From Phaeobacter gallaeciensis DSM 26640 (GTDB taxonomy: Bacteria > Pseudomonadota > Alphaproteobacteria > Rhodobacterales > Rhodobacteraceae): a DNA stretch of 64,000 bases. Below are positions 1 to 8,839 of this stretch, piece after piece (position 1 is the stretch's first letter; every line of letters begins with the position of its first letter). The stretch is taken from assembly GCF_000511385.1 (NCBI RefSeq), contig NC_023137.1:2549001-2613000 (forward strand). The letters run 5' to 3'. The notes under the pieces are model-generated. The model did no database searches. It was not told the DNA's origin and saw nothing but the letters and a program-made list of their open reading frames with translations. The position numbers were made by a program, and so were the translations under genes.

Positions 1-191
1 GCAAAGGTGGCCGAGGACACCTCGGTGATCTCGGTCGTATGGGGATACCCGCCGGTATAGCGCGCCCCGCGCGCATCGGTGGACAGTTTCACCCGCCAGC
101 CACGTCTCAGCATCGCCTCGGCCAGGGCCTGCGCGGGGAACATATGCCCCCCGGTGCCACCTGCCGCCATCAAGAGCAATTTTTGCGCCAT
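1..191 (-). CDS. murG: UDP-GlcNAc:undecaprenyl-PP-MurNAc-pentapeptide transferase MurG (N-terminal part only)
   Basis: MurG adds GlcNAc to lipid I to give lipid II on the inner face of the cytoplasmic membrane. Only the first 63 codons are inside the window. They read [20 protein letters not shown], containing the glycine-rich GGTGGH loop typical of MurG, followed by [11 protein letters not shown] and the TDARGARY region. The ATG is at 189-191, 19 bp after the ftsW stop, so it is the next gene of the dcw unit. The gene continues off the left edge, so its integrity cannot be judged. Confidence 0.9.
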   Translation of the reverse strand, partial: MAQKLLLMAAGGTGGHMFPAQALAEAMLRRGWRVKLSTDARGARYTGGYPHTTEITEVSSATF

Positions 192-210
192 CTTAATTCA
201 GGTCTTTCTT

Positions 211-1422
211 CTATCCGCGCCCGTGACCGCGCGCAGGCCCAGTCTGAGGCCCGTGACCCCGTCCGTGCCCACGCAGGAAATCCGCGATCTCCCCCTGCGG
301 ACGCGAGCGCGAAAACGCCAGCAGCATACCAACTGCAATGCCGCCCGCAATGAGGGAGGAACCACCATAGCTCACAAACGGCAGGGTCATGCCCTTGGCC
401 GGCAAGAGCCGGACTGCCACGCCCATGTTGATCATCGCCTGCACCCCGAAGGTACAAACCAGACCGGTGCCTGCAAGGCGGATGAACGTGTCGCGCTCCC
501 GCATCAGGCGAAAAAGGGTCCGCGCCACCACAGCGGTGTAGAGCAGGATCAGGATCACCACGAGCACCAGCCCATATTCCTCAGCCGCGACGGCAATGAT
601 GAAATCGGTGTGCGCATCCGGCAGCGACCATTTCACTTCGCCTTCGCCGACACCGACCCCAAACAGACCGCCCTCGCGGATGGCGTTGGTGGCATAGCCC
701 ATCTGGGTCGTGGGGTCGATTTCAGGGTTCAGGAAGCCATCGATGCGGCGGGCAAAATGCTCTGAGCTGGAATAGGCGACAACGCCCCCCATCACCACCA
801 CCGCCGCCATGATCACCAACAGCAGCATCGGCGCGCCGGCTACGAAATACATCACGCCCCAGCCAAACAGCACCAGACAGGCCTGACCAAAGTCAGGCTG
901 CATCACAAGCATCAAGACCACCGTCAGACACAGACCAAAGGACATCAGCGTGCCCGGTGGGCCGTTGATCTGCTGGCTCGCCGCGATCATCCAGGCTGCG
1001 ACAACGATAAATCCGGGCTTCAGGAATTCTGACGGCTGAAGCGAGGCGAAGCCAAGGCTGTACCAGCGCGTCGCGCCCTTGCCAAAGTCGGTGCCAAACA
1101 CCGGCAGCAGGGCCAGCGCCACAAAGGCGCAGATAAACCCGACAACCGCCAGCCGCCGCACCAGCGTCGGCGACATCATCGAGGTGATCACCATCGCGAC
1201 CAGTGCCGTGATGCCAAAAATCGCTTGCCGCTCGACATAGTGGAAGTTGTCAAAACCGTTACGCTCTGCCAGCGGAACCGAGGCCGCAAGCCCCAGCAAA
1301 AGCCCGATGACAAACAGCATCAGGACACAGGACATCGTCCATTTGTCCAGCGTCCGCCACCATTTGGGTAGGATCGGCTCTCCCGCCTGTACGGGGAGCG
1401 CGCCATAGACCATTTCAGTCAT
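211..1422 (-). CDS. ftsW: Peptidoglycan glycosyltransferase / division protein FtsW
   Basis: SEDS-family integral membrane protein of 403 aa. It polymerises lipid II at the septum together with FtsI. Many hydrophobic helices are visible from about residue 30 to 375, with the family-typical stretches GFASLQPSEFLK, QPDFGQACL and LPFVSYGGSS near the C-terminus. It is followed by murG after 19 bp and is divergent from the flavoprotein gene. The start MTEMVYGALP fits the family. The last 16 residues form a repetitive Arg/Gly/His tail (RGHGRGHGPQTGPARGHGRG), which is not a usual FtsW ending. Confidence 0.95.
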   Translation of the reverse strand: MTEMVYGALPVQAGEPILPKWWRTLDKWTMSCVLMLFVIGLLLGLAASVPLAERNGFDNFHYVERQAIFGITALVAMVITSMMSPTLVRRLAVVGFICAFVALALLPVFGTDFGKGATRWYSLGFASLQPSEFLKPGFIVVAAWMIAASQQINGPPGTLMSFGLCLTVVLMLVMQPDFGQACLVLFGWGVMYFVAGAPMLLLVIMAAVVVMGGVVAYSSSEHFARRIDGFLNPEIDPTTQMGYATNAIREGGLFGVGVGEGEVKWSLPDAHTDFIIAVAAEEYGLVLVVILILLYTAVVARTLFRLMRERDTFIRLAGTGLVCTFGVQAMINMGVAVRLLPAKGMTLPFVSYGGSSLIAGGIAVGMLLAFSRSRPQGEIADFLRGHGRGHGPQTGPARGHGRG

Positions 1423-1554
1423 GGATAAACCGCCACTATCTGCCTCGTGATCCGTCCCGTTTTCGGGATCGTTAGGCGAACAGTAACCGGAATCTTTGCA
1501 TCAGACCACCCTCTTCCTCTTGCCTTTGGCAGTTATCCGCGCCTATGGCCGGGC

Positions 1555-2736
1555 ATGGCTTATGAAACCCTGATCCTTGGCGCTGGCGCGGCTGGCATGA
1601 TGTGTGCAACGCGTTCCGGCCCCGGCACGCTGGTGATTGATCACGCCAAGGCACCGGGGGAAAAAATCCGCATCTCCGGTGGCGGACGCTGCAATTTCAC
1701 CAATATGTACGCAAGCCCGGAAAACTACCTGTCGCAGAACCCGCATTTCTGCAAATCCGCCATGGCCCGCTATACCCAGTGGGATTTCATTGAGCTGGTG
1801 GACCGTCACGGCATCGCCTGGCACGAGAAGACCCTGGGCCAACTGTTCTGCGATGGCTCCGCCAAGCAGATTGTCGCGATGCTGGTGGAGGAGATGAAAT
1901 CAGCGGGCGCTGATCTCTGGCTGCAAACCAGCGTAAACTCCGTGACGCGCACCGCCGATGGGTTCCGCGTCGATGTCGCGCGCGAGGGTAAGACGCAGGT
2001 GCTGACAGCCCGCAATCTGGTGATCGCAACTGGCGGCAAATCCATCCCCAAGATGGGGGCCACCGGCCTCGCCTATGATCTGGCACGCCAGTTTGATCTG
2101 CCTCTGACGGACACCCGCCCCGGTCTGGTGCCTTTCACCTTTTCCGAAGAGCGTTTCAAACCTCTCGCAGGCGTTGCCCTGCCCGCGCGGCTGTCGAATG
2201 AGCGCACCAGTTTTGACGAAGCACTGTTGTTCACCCATCGTGGCCTGTCTGGCCCGTCGGTGCTGCAACTGTCATCCTACTGGCGCGAGGGGGAGCAGAT
2301 CAGCGTCAATCTGATCCCTGAAACACCACTATTTGACCTGTTGCGCAGCCAACGTCAGGAGGCCGGGCGCAAGGCTCTGACCACCGAACTCGCCCGCCAC
2401 CTGCCCGGTCGGCTGGTCGATTTCCTCGCCCCGGAATTCGGCCTCAACGGACGTCTGGCAGATCAATCCGACGCCGCCTTGCGCGATCTCAGCGACCGTT
2501 TGGAAAACTGGCACCTTACCCCCTCCGGCAGCGAAGGGTACCGCACGGCAGAGGTCACGCTGGGCGGCATCGACACCGATGCGCTGTCGTCAAAAACCAT
2601 GGAAGCCAAAACCGTTCCCGGCCTTTATGCCATTGGTGAAGCGGTTGATGTGACCGGCTGGCTTGGCGGCTATAATTTCCAATGGGCCTGGGCCTCTGGG
2701 GTGGCTGCAGGCAGCGCCATCACAGCCCGCAGCTGA
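1555..2736 (+). CDS. HI0933/YhiN-family FAD-dependent oxidoreductase
   Basis: A 393-aa flavoprotein of the BaiN/YhiN/HI0933 family, whose physiological substrate is generally unknown. The N-terminus MAYETLILGAGAAGMM carries the FAD-binding GxGxxG, and EKIRISGGGRCNFTN around residues 42-56 is the family signature. ATGGKSIPKMG and the C-terminal GYNFQWAWASG motif are also present. The frame stays open 36 codons further upstream, but the start at 1555 gives the normal family length and puts the dinucleotide fold at the N-terminus. It lies on the opposite strand from the surrounding dcw genes, dividing ftsW from murD. Confidence 0.88.
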   Translation: MAYETLILGAGAAGMMCATRSGPGTLVIDHAKAPGEKIRISGGGRCNFTNMYASPENYLSQNPHFCKSAMARYTQWDFIELVDRHGIAWHEKTLGQLFCDGSAKQIVAMLVEEMKSAGADLWLQTSVNSVTRTADGFRVDVAREGKTQVLTARNLVIATGGKSIPKMGATGLAYDLARQFDLPLTDTRPGLVPFTFSEERFKPLAGVALPARLSNERTSFDEALLFTHRGLSGPSVLQLSSYWREGEQISVNLIPETPLFDLLRSQRQEAGRKALTTELARHLPGRLVDFLAPEFGLNGRLADQSDAALRDLSDRLENWHLTPSGSEGYRTAEVTLGGIDTDALSSKTMEAKTVPGLYAIGEAVDVTGWLGGYNFQWAWASGVAAGSAITARS

Positions 2737-2757
2737 GCCAAGCCGCCCGCCTGCGGC

Positions 2758-2800
2758 TTGACATTCGCGCACGCAAATCTATTTAGTTACTATGATAACT
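2758..2800 (+). promoter_or_regulatory. Promoter with overlapping palindromic operator for the abm-marR pair
   Basis: TTGACA (2758-2763), a 16-bp spacer and TATTTA (2780-2785) form a good sigma-70 type promoter. Right after the -10 lies AGTTACTATGATAACT (2785-2800), an imperfect palindrome of the size MarR proteins bind. It sits at the expected start site, where a bound dimer would block initiation. A strong Shine-Dalgarno (AAGGAG) follows. That the neighbouring MarR protein binds here is an inference. Confidence 0.6.
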
Positions 2801-2817
2801 TATTAAGGAGCTTTTTC

Positions 2818-3111
2818 ATGACAACGCAATTTCAACTGATCGCCAAAATCACCCCGAAGCCTGAGCATATGCAGGACGTCCGCGAGAGCCTCACCAACAT
2901 CCTGGCCCCTACCCGCGCCGAACCCGGCTGCCTGAAGTTCAACCTGCTTGAAGGCCGCAGCGGCGATTGTTTCTATCTAGATGAGGAATGGACCTGCGAC
3001 GGGGCCCTCGCCGCCCATTACGAGATGGACTACATCAAGCCGATCTTTGCCAAATATGAAAACTGGCTGGCCGCACCGGCTGAGATCCACAAGATGACCG
3101 CGCTGGCCTGA
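2818..3111 (+). CDS. Antibiotic biosynthesis monooxygenase (ABM/YgiN-like) protein
   Basis: A 97-aa single-domain ABM protein. These dimeric ferredoxin-like folds act as quinol monooxygenases or related oxygenases. The sequence shows the family layout: FQLIAKITPKPEHMQDVRESL, then EPGCLKFNLLEG and DEEWTCDGALAAHYEMDYIK. An in-frame ATG lies 20 codons upstream, but that segment covers the promoter and operator. The start at 2818 has AAGGAG 7 nt before it, so it is preferred. The marR gene follows 4 bp after the stop. The substrate cannot be read from the sequence. Confidence 0.85.
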   Translation: MTTQFQLIAKITPKPEHMQDVRESLTNILAPTRAEPGCLKFNLLEGRSGDCFYLDEEWTCDGALAAHYEMDYIKPIFAKYENWLAAPAEIHKMTALA

Positions 3112-3115
3112 CCAC

Positions 3116-3559
3116 ATGTTCTTCCTCAAGGAACTGCCCTCTCGCCAGATGGTTGAACGCTACGTGGAGGCCTATGGCAGCGACCCGGCGCTTATCAGCG
3201 ATGCCCTGTTGATGATGCGCCGGGCCAGCCTGCTGATCCGCAAGTTGGAAACCTATTTTGCGGGCCACGGCCTGTCGCAGCTACGGTTTCTGGTGCTGAT
3301 CGTCATCGACCGGGAACCGGATCGCCAATGGCTCAGCCCAAATGAGATCGCGCAGCGGATTGATGTCTCGAAACCGGTCATGACCCGAACGCTGCAAGCG
3401 CTGCAGGCAGACGGGCTGGTTCGCATCACCGCAAGCGAGACCGATGGCCGCTCCAAGGAGGTGACACTGACCCCCGACGGCCATGCCCGGCTACAGGCCA
3501 CCCTGCCCGAATACTACCAGATCCTATCCAGGGAGATGGCGCAATCCGCACCTCTATAG
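3116..3559 (+). CDS. MarR-family transcriptional regulator
   Basis: A 147-aa winged-helix regulator. The central part, about residues 75-120, carries the recognition helix and wing: LSPNEIAQRIDVSKPVMTRTL and GLVRITASETDGRSKEVTLT, with the conserved D-R-S of the MarR wing. It is cotranscribed with the ABM monooxygenase 4 bp upstream and probably represses both through the palindrome at 2785-2800. The pair resembles phenolic- or quinone-responsive MarR systems, but the ligand is unknown. Its stop lies only 3 bp from the murD stop on the other strand. Confidence 0.88.
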   Translation: MFFLKELPSRQMVERYVEAYGSDPALISDALLMMRRASLLIRKLETYFAGHGLSQLRFLVLIVIDREPDRQWLSPNEIAQRIDVSKPVMTRTLQALQADGLVRITASETDGRSKEVTLTPDGHARLQATLPEYYQILSREMAQSAPL

Positions 3560-3562
3560 ACC

Positions 3563-4960
3563 TCAACTCTGCAGCTTCGCCACCTCGGCAATGAAGTCCT
3601 CACCGCGCTGTTCGAAGTTGTCGTATTGATCAAAGCTCGCCGCCGCAGGCGCCAGCAGAACGGTATCGCCCACCTCGGCCTCGGCGCTGGCGCGGGCGAC
3701 GGCCTCGGCCATGGTGATACAGACCTCAGCCTCAACATCCAGCTGCATGGCAAACCCCGCCGCCTCGCGTCCGATTACATAGGCTTTACGCACCTTGCCA
3801 GTCTGGCCGCGCAGGGCCTCCAGACCGCCGTCTTTCTCAAGCCCGCCACAGATCCAGCGGATATTGTCGAAGGCGCTCAACGCCTTTGCCGCGCTGTCCA
3901 GATTGGTGGCCTTGCTGTCATTCACATAGCGCACGCCTGCTTGGGTCGCGATGGTCTGGCTGCGGTGCGGCAGCCCCGGATAGCTCGCCAGCGCGTCCTC
4001 GATCAGACGAGGCGCCAGCCCCAGCGCACGCGCCGCGGCATAGGCCGCACAGGCGTTCTGATGGTTATGCGCGCCGGGCAGCCCCTGCATCTGGCGCAGG
4101 TCAATGGACGCCGCCTGCCGCCCCTTGCGGTATTCACTGAGGAACCCCTTGCGGGCAAAGACCTGCCAGCCCGGCCCGGTCAGTTTCCGGCTTGCCGAGA
4201 TGCGGATCACCCGGTCGTCGCTGGCGGCCTCAGACAGTTGCCCCGCCAGATACAGCCCCTCATCCTCATCTACGCCAATGATGGCCCGGTCCGGTCCGCC
4301 TTCGGCAAACAGCCGTCGCTTGGCTGCGAAATAGCCCCCCATACCGGCGTGCCGATCCAGATGATCGAGGCTGAGGTTGGTGAACACCGCCACATCCGGC
4401 GTCAGCGCGCGGGCCAGATCGGTCTGATAGCTCGACAGCTCCAGCACCACGATGCCGCCCGATCCCGGCGGATCAATGTCCAGCACGCCCCGACCAATAT
4501 TGCCCGCCAACTGGCTTTCGCGTCCGGCCTCTTGCAGAATATGATGCAGCAACGCAACCGTGGTGGACTTACCGTTAGAGCCAGTGACCGCCACAATGCG
4601 TGGCGCTTGATCGAAACGCTCCCAACCCCGTGTCGCGACCGAGCGGAAGAACAGCCCGATGTCATTGTCCACTGGCACGCCCGCGACCATCGCCGCGCGG
4701 ATCACCGGGTTGGGTTTGGGGTAGAGATGCGGGATCCCCGGCGAGACAATCAGCGATGCGACATCATCAAAGGCCCCTGATTTCAGCAGATCGCGACAGG
4801 TGAACCCTTCGACCTCCGCCCGCGCCCGCGCGCCGGGATTATCGTCCCAGCAGATCGGCTCTGCTCCGCCTTCGCGCAGCGCCCGTGCGGTGGCAAATCC
4901 CGACCGGCCCAGCCCCAAAACGGCAACCTTTGCGCCCTCAAAACCTGTGACAGGGATCAT
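3563..4960 (-). CDS. murD: UDP-N-acetylmuramoyl-L-alanine--D-glutamate ligase
   Basis: Cytoplasmic ATP-dependent Mur ligase of 465 aa that adds D-Glu to UDP-MurNAc-L-Ala. Visible parts are the N-terminal fold [10 protein letters not shown], the ATP loop [24 protein letters not shown], and [11 protein letters not shown] in the C-terminal half. The chosen start MIPVTGFEG has GGGAGG 7 nt upstream; the frame extends 61 codons further but would add non-homologous sequence. Instead of following mraY directly as in most dcw clusters, it is separated by the opposed glsA gene, so it needs its own promoter in the 124-bp gap to glsA. Confidence 0.95.
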   Translation of the reverse strand: MIPVTGFEGAKVAVLGLGRSGFATARALREGGAEPICWDDNPGARARAEVEGFTCRDLLKSGAFDDVASLIVSPGIPHLYPKPNPVIRAAMVAGVPVDNDIGLFFRSVATRGWERFDQAPRIVAVTGSNGKSTTVALLHHILQEAGRESQLAGNIGRGVLDIDPPGSGGIVVLELSSYQTDLARALTPDVAVFTNLSLDHLDRHAGMGGYFAAKRRLFAEGGPDRAIIGVDEDEGLYLAGQLSEAASDDRVIRISASRKLTGPGWQVFARKGFLSEYRKGRQAASIDLRQMQGLPGAHNHQNACAAYAAARALGLAPRLIEDALASYPGLPHRSQTIATQAGVRYVNDSKATNLDSAAKALSAFDNIRWICGGLEKDGGLEALRGQTGKVRKAYVIGREAAGFAMQLDVEAEVCITMAEAVARASAEAEVGDTVLLAPAAASFDQYDNFEQRGEDFIAEVAKLQS

Positions 4961-5084
4961 CGCCCAACCTCCCGCAAAACCTTTGATCAAATCGCTACCC
5001 GATCCATGGAACCAATGCCAGTCCCGTCGCGTTGACAATTGGTCCGGCACGTCTGAAACCTCTGCCAAAGGAAGGGAATATCCG

Positions 5085-5999
5085 ATGGCTACAAAGTTAC
5101 AGAGCGTTCTTGACGAGATCAGCCAGCAGATGCGGGCCAGCACCGACTGGGGCGAGGTTGCCAGCTATATCCCCGAACTGGGCGAGGTGCGCCCCGATCA
5201 ATTTGCTATCAGCGTGGCAACGGCGGATGGCGCGCTGTTCAGCGCTGGTGACTTTCAGACACGGTTTTCGGCCCAAAGCATCACCAAAGTGTTCACCCTT
5301 GCCATCGCTCTGGGACGTGCGGGGGATCAGCTTTGGCAGCGGGTTGGCCGCGAACCGTCCGGCACGGCCTTCAACTCCATCGTACAGCTGGAACATGAGC
5401 AGGGCCGCCCGCGCAACCCCTTCGTCAATGCGGGCGCTATTGTCACCACCGATGAGGTGCTGGCAGGCCGCGAACCCCGCGAGGCGCTGGCGGAATTCCT
5501 CGGCTTTGTACGTGCCGCGGCAGAAGATGACGACATTCATATCAACGCCGATGTGGCGCGTTCCGAAACCGCTCATGGGCACCGAAACGCAGCCCATGCC
5601 CATTTTCTGGCGTCCTTTGGCAACCTCAAAAACCCGCCGGAAAAGGTGCTGGGCACCTATTTTCATCATTGCGCCACCGAGATGACAACCCAGCAGCTTG
5701 CCAAGGCAGGACGTTTCCTGATCGGCACCGGCAGTTACCCCCGGATGGTGTCGCTGGACCGAGTGCGGCGGCTCAATGCGCTGATGCTGACCTGCGGGCA
5801 TTATGACGGGTCAGGTGAATTTGCCTACCGCGTGGGCCTACCCGCCAAAAGCGGCGTGGGCGGCGGCATCCTCGGTGTTGTGCCGGGACAGGCGAGCATC
5901 GCCGTCTGGTCCCCAGGACTAAACCGCAACGGCAATTCCAAATTGGGCACCGAAGCGATGGAGCAACTGGCCCGTGAAATGGACTGGTCAGTCTTCTAG
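5085..5999 (+). CDS. glsA: Glutaminase A
   Basis: Serine-dependent beta-lactamase-fold glutaminase of 304 aa, converting L-glutamine to glutamate and ammonia. The catalytic Ser-x-x-Lys is in QSITKVF (Ser65, Lys68), and the family blocks [14 protein letters not shown] [14 protein letters not shown] and [11 protein letters not shown] are present. The start [10 protein letters not shown] has GGAAGGGAA just upstream; the frame is open 95 codons further upstream, but that part lies antisense inside murD. The gene is inserted in opposite orientation between mraY and murD. D-Glu for MurD derives from glutamate, but any functional link is only suggestive. Confidence 0.92.
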   Translation: MATKLQSVLDEISQQMRASTDWGEVASYIPELGEVRPDQFAISVATADGALFSAGDFQTRFSAQSITKVFTLAIALGRAGDQLWQRVGREPSGTAFNSIVQLEHEQGRPRNPFVNAGAIVTTDEVLAGREPREALAEFLGFVRAAAEDDDIHINADVARSETAHGHRNAAHAHFLASFGNLKNPPEKVLGTYFHHCATEMTTQQLAKAGRFLIGTGSYPRMVSLDRVRRLNALMLTCGHYDGSGEFAYRVGLPAKSGVGGGILGVVPGQASIAVWSPGLNRNGNSKLGTEAMEQLAREMDWSVF

Positions 6000-6316
6000 G
6001 GGCGCGTTGCCATCCCTGCGTTCGCAGCGCTTATCCTCCGTTCAGGTGACACCGCTAACCTAGCCCCGTTGCAACACCAAGATCAGGAGAGCGTCCCCCA
6101 TTCCCAGTCCCACCAAGGCTGCGGGGGATCCGCACAGGCCGACAGACGGAGATGATCCCTAGCAAAGGTCATCCACCCTCCGCCTCTCCGGCGGCGCCGC
6201 CTTCTTCGCACTGAAAAACCGCCCAAGGCATCCCTGCCCCGAGCGGTTCCATATATCAGACCAGACCGGATCACCCGCCCCGCAAAATAGCCTGCGCGGC
6301 GGCAATCCGGTGTGAC
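6000..6316. other. Intergenic region between glsA and mraY (convergent)
   Basis: No convincing gene is seen here. The short arginine-rich frame on the minus strand (6083-6274) lacks codon signal. The region holds a minus-strand terminator at 6217-6248 and a GC palindrome (GGCGGCGCCGCC) near 6192. Confidence 0.6.
6217..6248 (-). terminator. Probable intrinsic terminator after mraY
   Basis: Read on the minus strand: AACCGC, an inner GGCA-GGGA-TGCC hairpin, GCGGTT and then TTTC. It lies about 70 bp past the mraY stop and would end the mraZ-to-mraY transcript before the opposed glsA gene. Confidence 0.55.
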
Positions 6317-7399
6317 TTAGCGCACTTTCAGGGTCGCCAGACCAATCATCGCGAGGATCAGCGAGATGATCCAGAAGCGGATCACGATGGTCGGCTCCGC
6401 CCAGCCTTTTTTCTCGTAGTGGTGATGGATCGGGGCCATCAGGAACACCCGCTTGCCGGTGCGTTTAAAATAAAGCACCTGAATGATCACCGACAGCGCC
6501 TCCACCACAAAGAGGCCGCCAACAATCGCCAGCACCAGTTCGTGTTTGGTGACCACCGCGATGGCCCCTAGTGCGCCACCCAGCGCCAATGAGCCGGTAT
6601 CCCCCATGAATACCGCTGCTGGCGGAGCGTTGTACCACAGGAAGCCCAGACCACCGCCAAACAGCGCAGCGGCGAAGATCAGGATTTCGCCGGTGCCGGG
6701 AACGTAATGCACATCCAGATATTCGGTGAAGTCAACGCGCCCCACCGCATAGGCGATCACGCCCAGCGTGGAGGTGGCAATCATCACCGGCATAATCGCC
6801 AGACCATCCAGACCATCAGTCAGGTTCACCGCATTGGCCGCACCGACGATCACGCAGATCGAAAACGGCACATAGAACAGGCCGAGATTGATCAACGTAT
6901 CCTTGAAGACCGGCAGCGCCAGCTGGTTCTGCAACTCCACCGGATGATAGGCCGAGGCCCAGAGGGCGGCGATCACCGCGATAGTGATCCCCAGCGCCAG
7001 CCGCAGCTTGCCCGGCACGCCCGCAGTGTTCTGTTTGGACACCTTGGCATAATCATCCGCGAAACCGATCAGCGCAAAGGACAGCGTCACAAACAGCACC
7101 AACCAGACAAAGGGATTGTCCCAACGCGCCCACAAAAGCGTCGCGGTTACCAGCGCGCCGACAATCAGCAAGCCCCCCATCGTCGGGGTGCCGGCCTTCG
7201 CCAGATGCCCCTCAGGTCCGTCATCGCGGATCGGCTGGCCCTTGCCCTGCTTGCGGCGCAGCACGTTGATCAGCGGTGGCCCAAACAGGAACCCAAACAG
7301 AAGCGCCGTCAGAAACGCCCCGCCCGCGCGGAAGGTGATGTAGCGGAAGAGGTTGAAGAGATCCCCCCCATCCGACAGCGCGGTTAACCAATAGAGCAT
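6317..7399 (-). CDS. mraY: Phospho-N-acetylmuramoyl-pentapeptide-transferase
   Basis: Integral membrane enzyme of 360 aa that transfers phospho-MurNAc-pentapeptide to undecaprenyl phosphate, forming lipid I. The sequence shows [17 protein letters not shown] with the Asp pair, [22 protein letters not shown] and the cytoplasmic [12 protein letters not shown] loop, all hallmark MraY motifs, with about ten hydrophobic helices. It follows murF by 27 bp. It is the last gene of the first dcw transcription unit. Confidence 0.96.
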   Translation of the reverse strand: MLYWLTALSDGGDLFNLFRYITFRAGGAFLTALLFGFLFGPPLINVLRRKQGKGQPIRDDGPEGHLAKAGTPTMGGLLIVGALVTATLLWARWDNPFVWLVLFVTLSFALIGFADDYAKVSKQNTAGVPGKLRLALGITIAVIAALWASAYHPVELQNQLALPVFKDTLINLGLFYVPFSICVIVGAANAVNLTDGLDGLAIMPVMIATSTLGVIAYAVGRVDFTEYLDVHYVPGTGEILIFAAALFGGGLGFLWYNAPPAAVFMGDTGSLALGGALGAIAVVTKHELVLAIVGGLFVVEALSVIIQVLYFKRTGKRVFLMAPIHHHYEKKGWAEPTIVIRFWIISLILAMIGLATLKVR

Positions 7400-7426
7400 G
7401 TCAGCCGGTCCTCAGTTCATCAAAGT

Positions 7427-8839
7427 TCAGAAAGTGGTGTCGCCATGACTCAATTCACGGATGCCGTCAACGATCTTGGCCAATGCCATGCTGAGCGACC
7501 CCTTGGCCAGCACCACGTCCCCCGCACCGATCTGACCCGCCAGATCCGGCTGCACCTCGGCGCTGGTGGCATAGTGCTCGCCGCGTTTGTCCTCTGGCAG
7601 CGCTGCATGGAGCGTGCCCATCAAGGGACCAATGCAATGCACCGCATCCAGATCTGCCATTGCCGGCAGCTCAGCCAGCGCTGCATGCAACTCAACCTCC
7701 TGCGGGCCGAGTTCCTTCATATCGCCAAGATAGGCGATGCGGCGTCCTTCGCAGGGGGTTGCCGCCAGCACCGTCAGCGCCGCAGCCACAGACGTGGGGT
7801 TGGCGTTGTAGCTATCATCCAGCAGCAGGATCTCGCCCTTACCTTCGCCCAGCGACACTGTTTCCCGCGCCCCCCGACCGGTGACCGGCGACCAGAGCGA
7901 CAGGCTCTGCACCGCCTTGGTCAGATCCAGTTTCAGCGCCGCGAGACAAGCCAGCGCCCCAAGCGCGTTCATGGCAAAATGGGCGCCAAGCGACTGGATA
8001 TGCAGACGATGCGTCTGTCCATCCGGCAGCGTGACGTCAGCCTCGGTCTCATCGCCACGCAGGGTCGTTGCGGTCAGCCGCCACGCAGGCGCAATCGGCC
8101 CCTCGCCGGTGCCAAACCAGAGCACTTCGCCCGCCTTACCCTGCGCGACCGATTGCAGGATCAGCGCCTCGTCAATATCGGCGTTCAGAACCGCGACACC
8201 ATCGGGTTCAAGCCCCTCCATGATAGCGGCCTTCTCCGCAGCGATGCCTTCAATGCCGTCAAAAGCCTCAAGATGCACAGGCGCCACCGTTGTCACCATC
8301 GCCACATGCGGACACGCCTGTTTTGCCAGAGGGCTGATTTCACCGGGATGGTTCATGCCGATCTCGATCACGGCAAATTCAGTGTCACGCGGCATCCGCG
8401 CCAATGTCAGCGGCACGCCCCAATGGTTGTTGTAGCTAGCCACCGCCGCATGGGTACGGCCCTGATCGGACAGCATCCGGGCCAGCATTTCCTTGGTTGA
8501 GGTCTTCCCCACAGAGCCGGTGACCGCAATCACTCGCGCATCTGTCCGCGCGCGGCCTGCCCGGCCCAGGGCCTCGAGCCCGGTCTGCACATCGTCAACC
8601 AGCAACAGCGGCGCATCCTCGGCGATGCCCTCGGGCCTGCGCGAGACCAGCGCGGCACCGGCGCCTTTCTCCAGAGCTTGCGCCACAAAGTCATGGCCAT
8701 CACGCGCGGCCTTTAGCGCCACAAACAAATCGCCCTTGGCGATGCTGCGGGTGTCGATGGAAATACCGTTCACCTGCCAGTTGCCAATGGCCTGACCACC
8801 GGTGGCGGCGGCGGCCTCCTCAGCTGTCCAAAGGCTCAT
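7427..8839 (-). CDS. murF: UDP-N-acetylmuramoyl-tripeptide--D-alanyl-D-alanine ligase
   Basis: Mur ligase of 470 aa that adds D-Ala-D-Ala to the UDP-MurNAc-tripeptide. The ATP loop VTGSVGKTSTKEML, IGMNHPGEI and LLDDSYNANPTS are characteristic of MurF. Its ATG overlaps the murE stop by 4 bp (ATGA), indicating translational coupling. Length is normal for the family. Confidence 0.96.
   Translation of the reverse strand: MSLWTAEEAAAATGGQAIGNWQVNGISIDTRSIAKGDLFVALKAARDGHDFVAQALEKGAGAALVSRRPEGIAEDAPLLLVDDVQTGLEALGRAGRARTDARVIAVTGSVGKTSTKEMLARMLSDQGRTHAAVASYNNHWGVPLTLARMPRDTEFAVIEIGMNHPGEISPLAKQACPHVAMVTTVAPVHLEAFDGIEGIAAEKAAIMEGLEPDGVAVLNADIDEALILQSVAQGKAGEVLWFGTGEGPIAPAWRLTATTLRGDETEADVTLPDGQTHRLHIQSLGAHFAMNALGALACLAALKLDLTKAVQSLSLWSPVTGRGARETVSLGEGKGEILLLDDSYNANPTSVAAALTVLAATPCEGRRIAYLGDMKELGPQEVELHAALAELPAMADLDAVHCIGPLMGTLHAALPEDKRGEHYATSAEVQPDLAGQIGAGDVVLAKGSLSMALAKIVDGIRELSHGDTTF

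Noticed and set aside
6083..6274. Arginine-rich 63-codon minus-strand frame after mraY
   Set aside because: It contains the mraY terminator and a GC palindrome; the composition (runs of Arg) is typical of non-coding GC-rich DNA.
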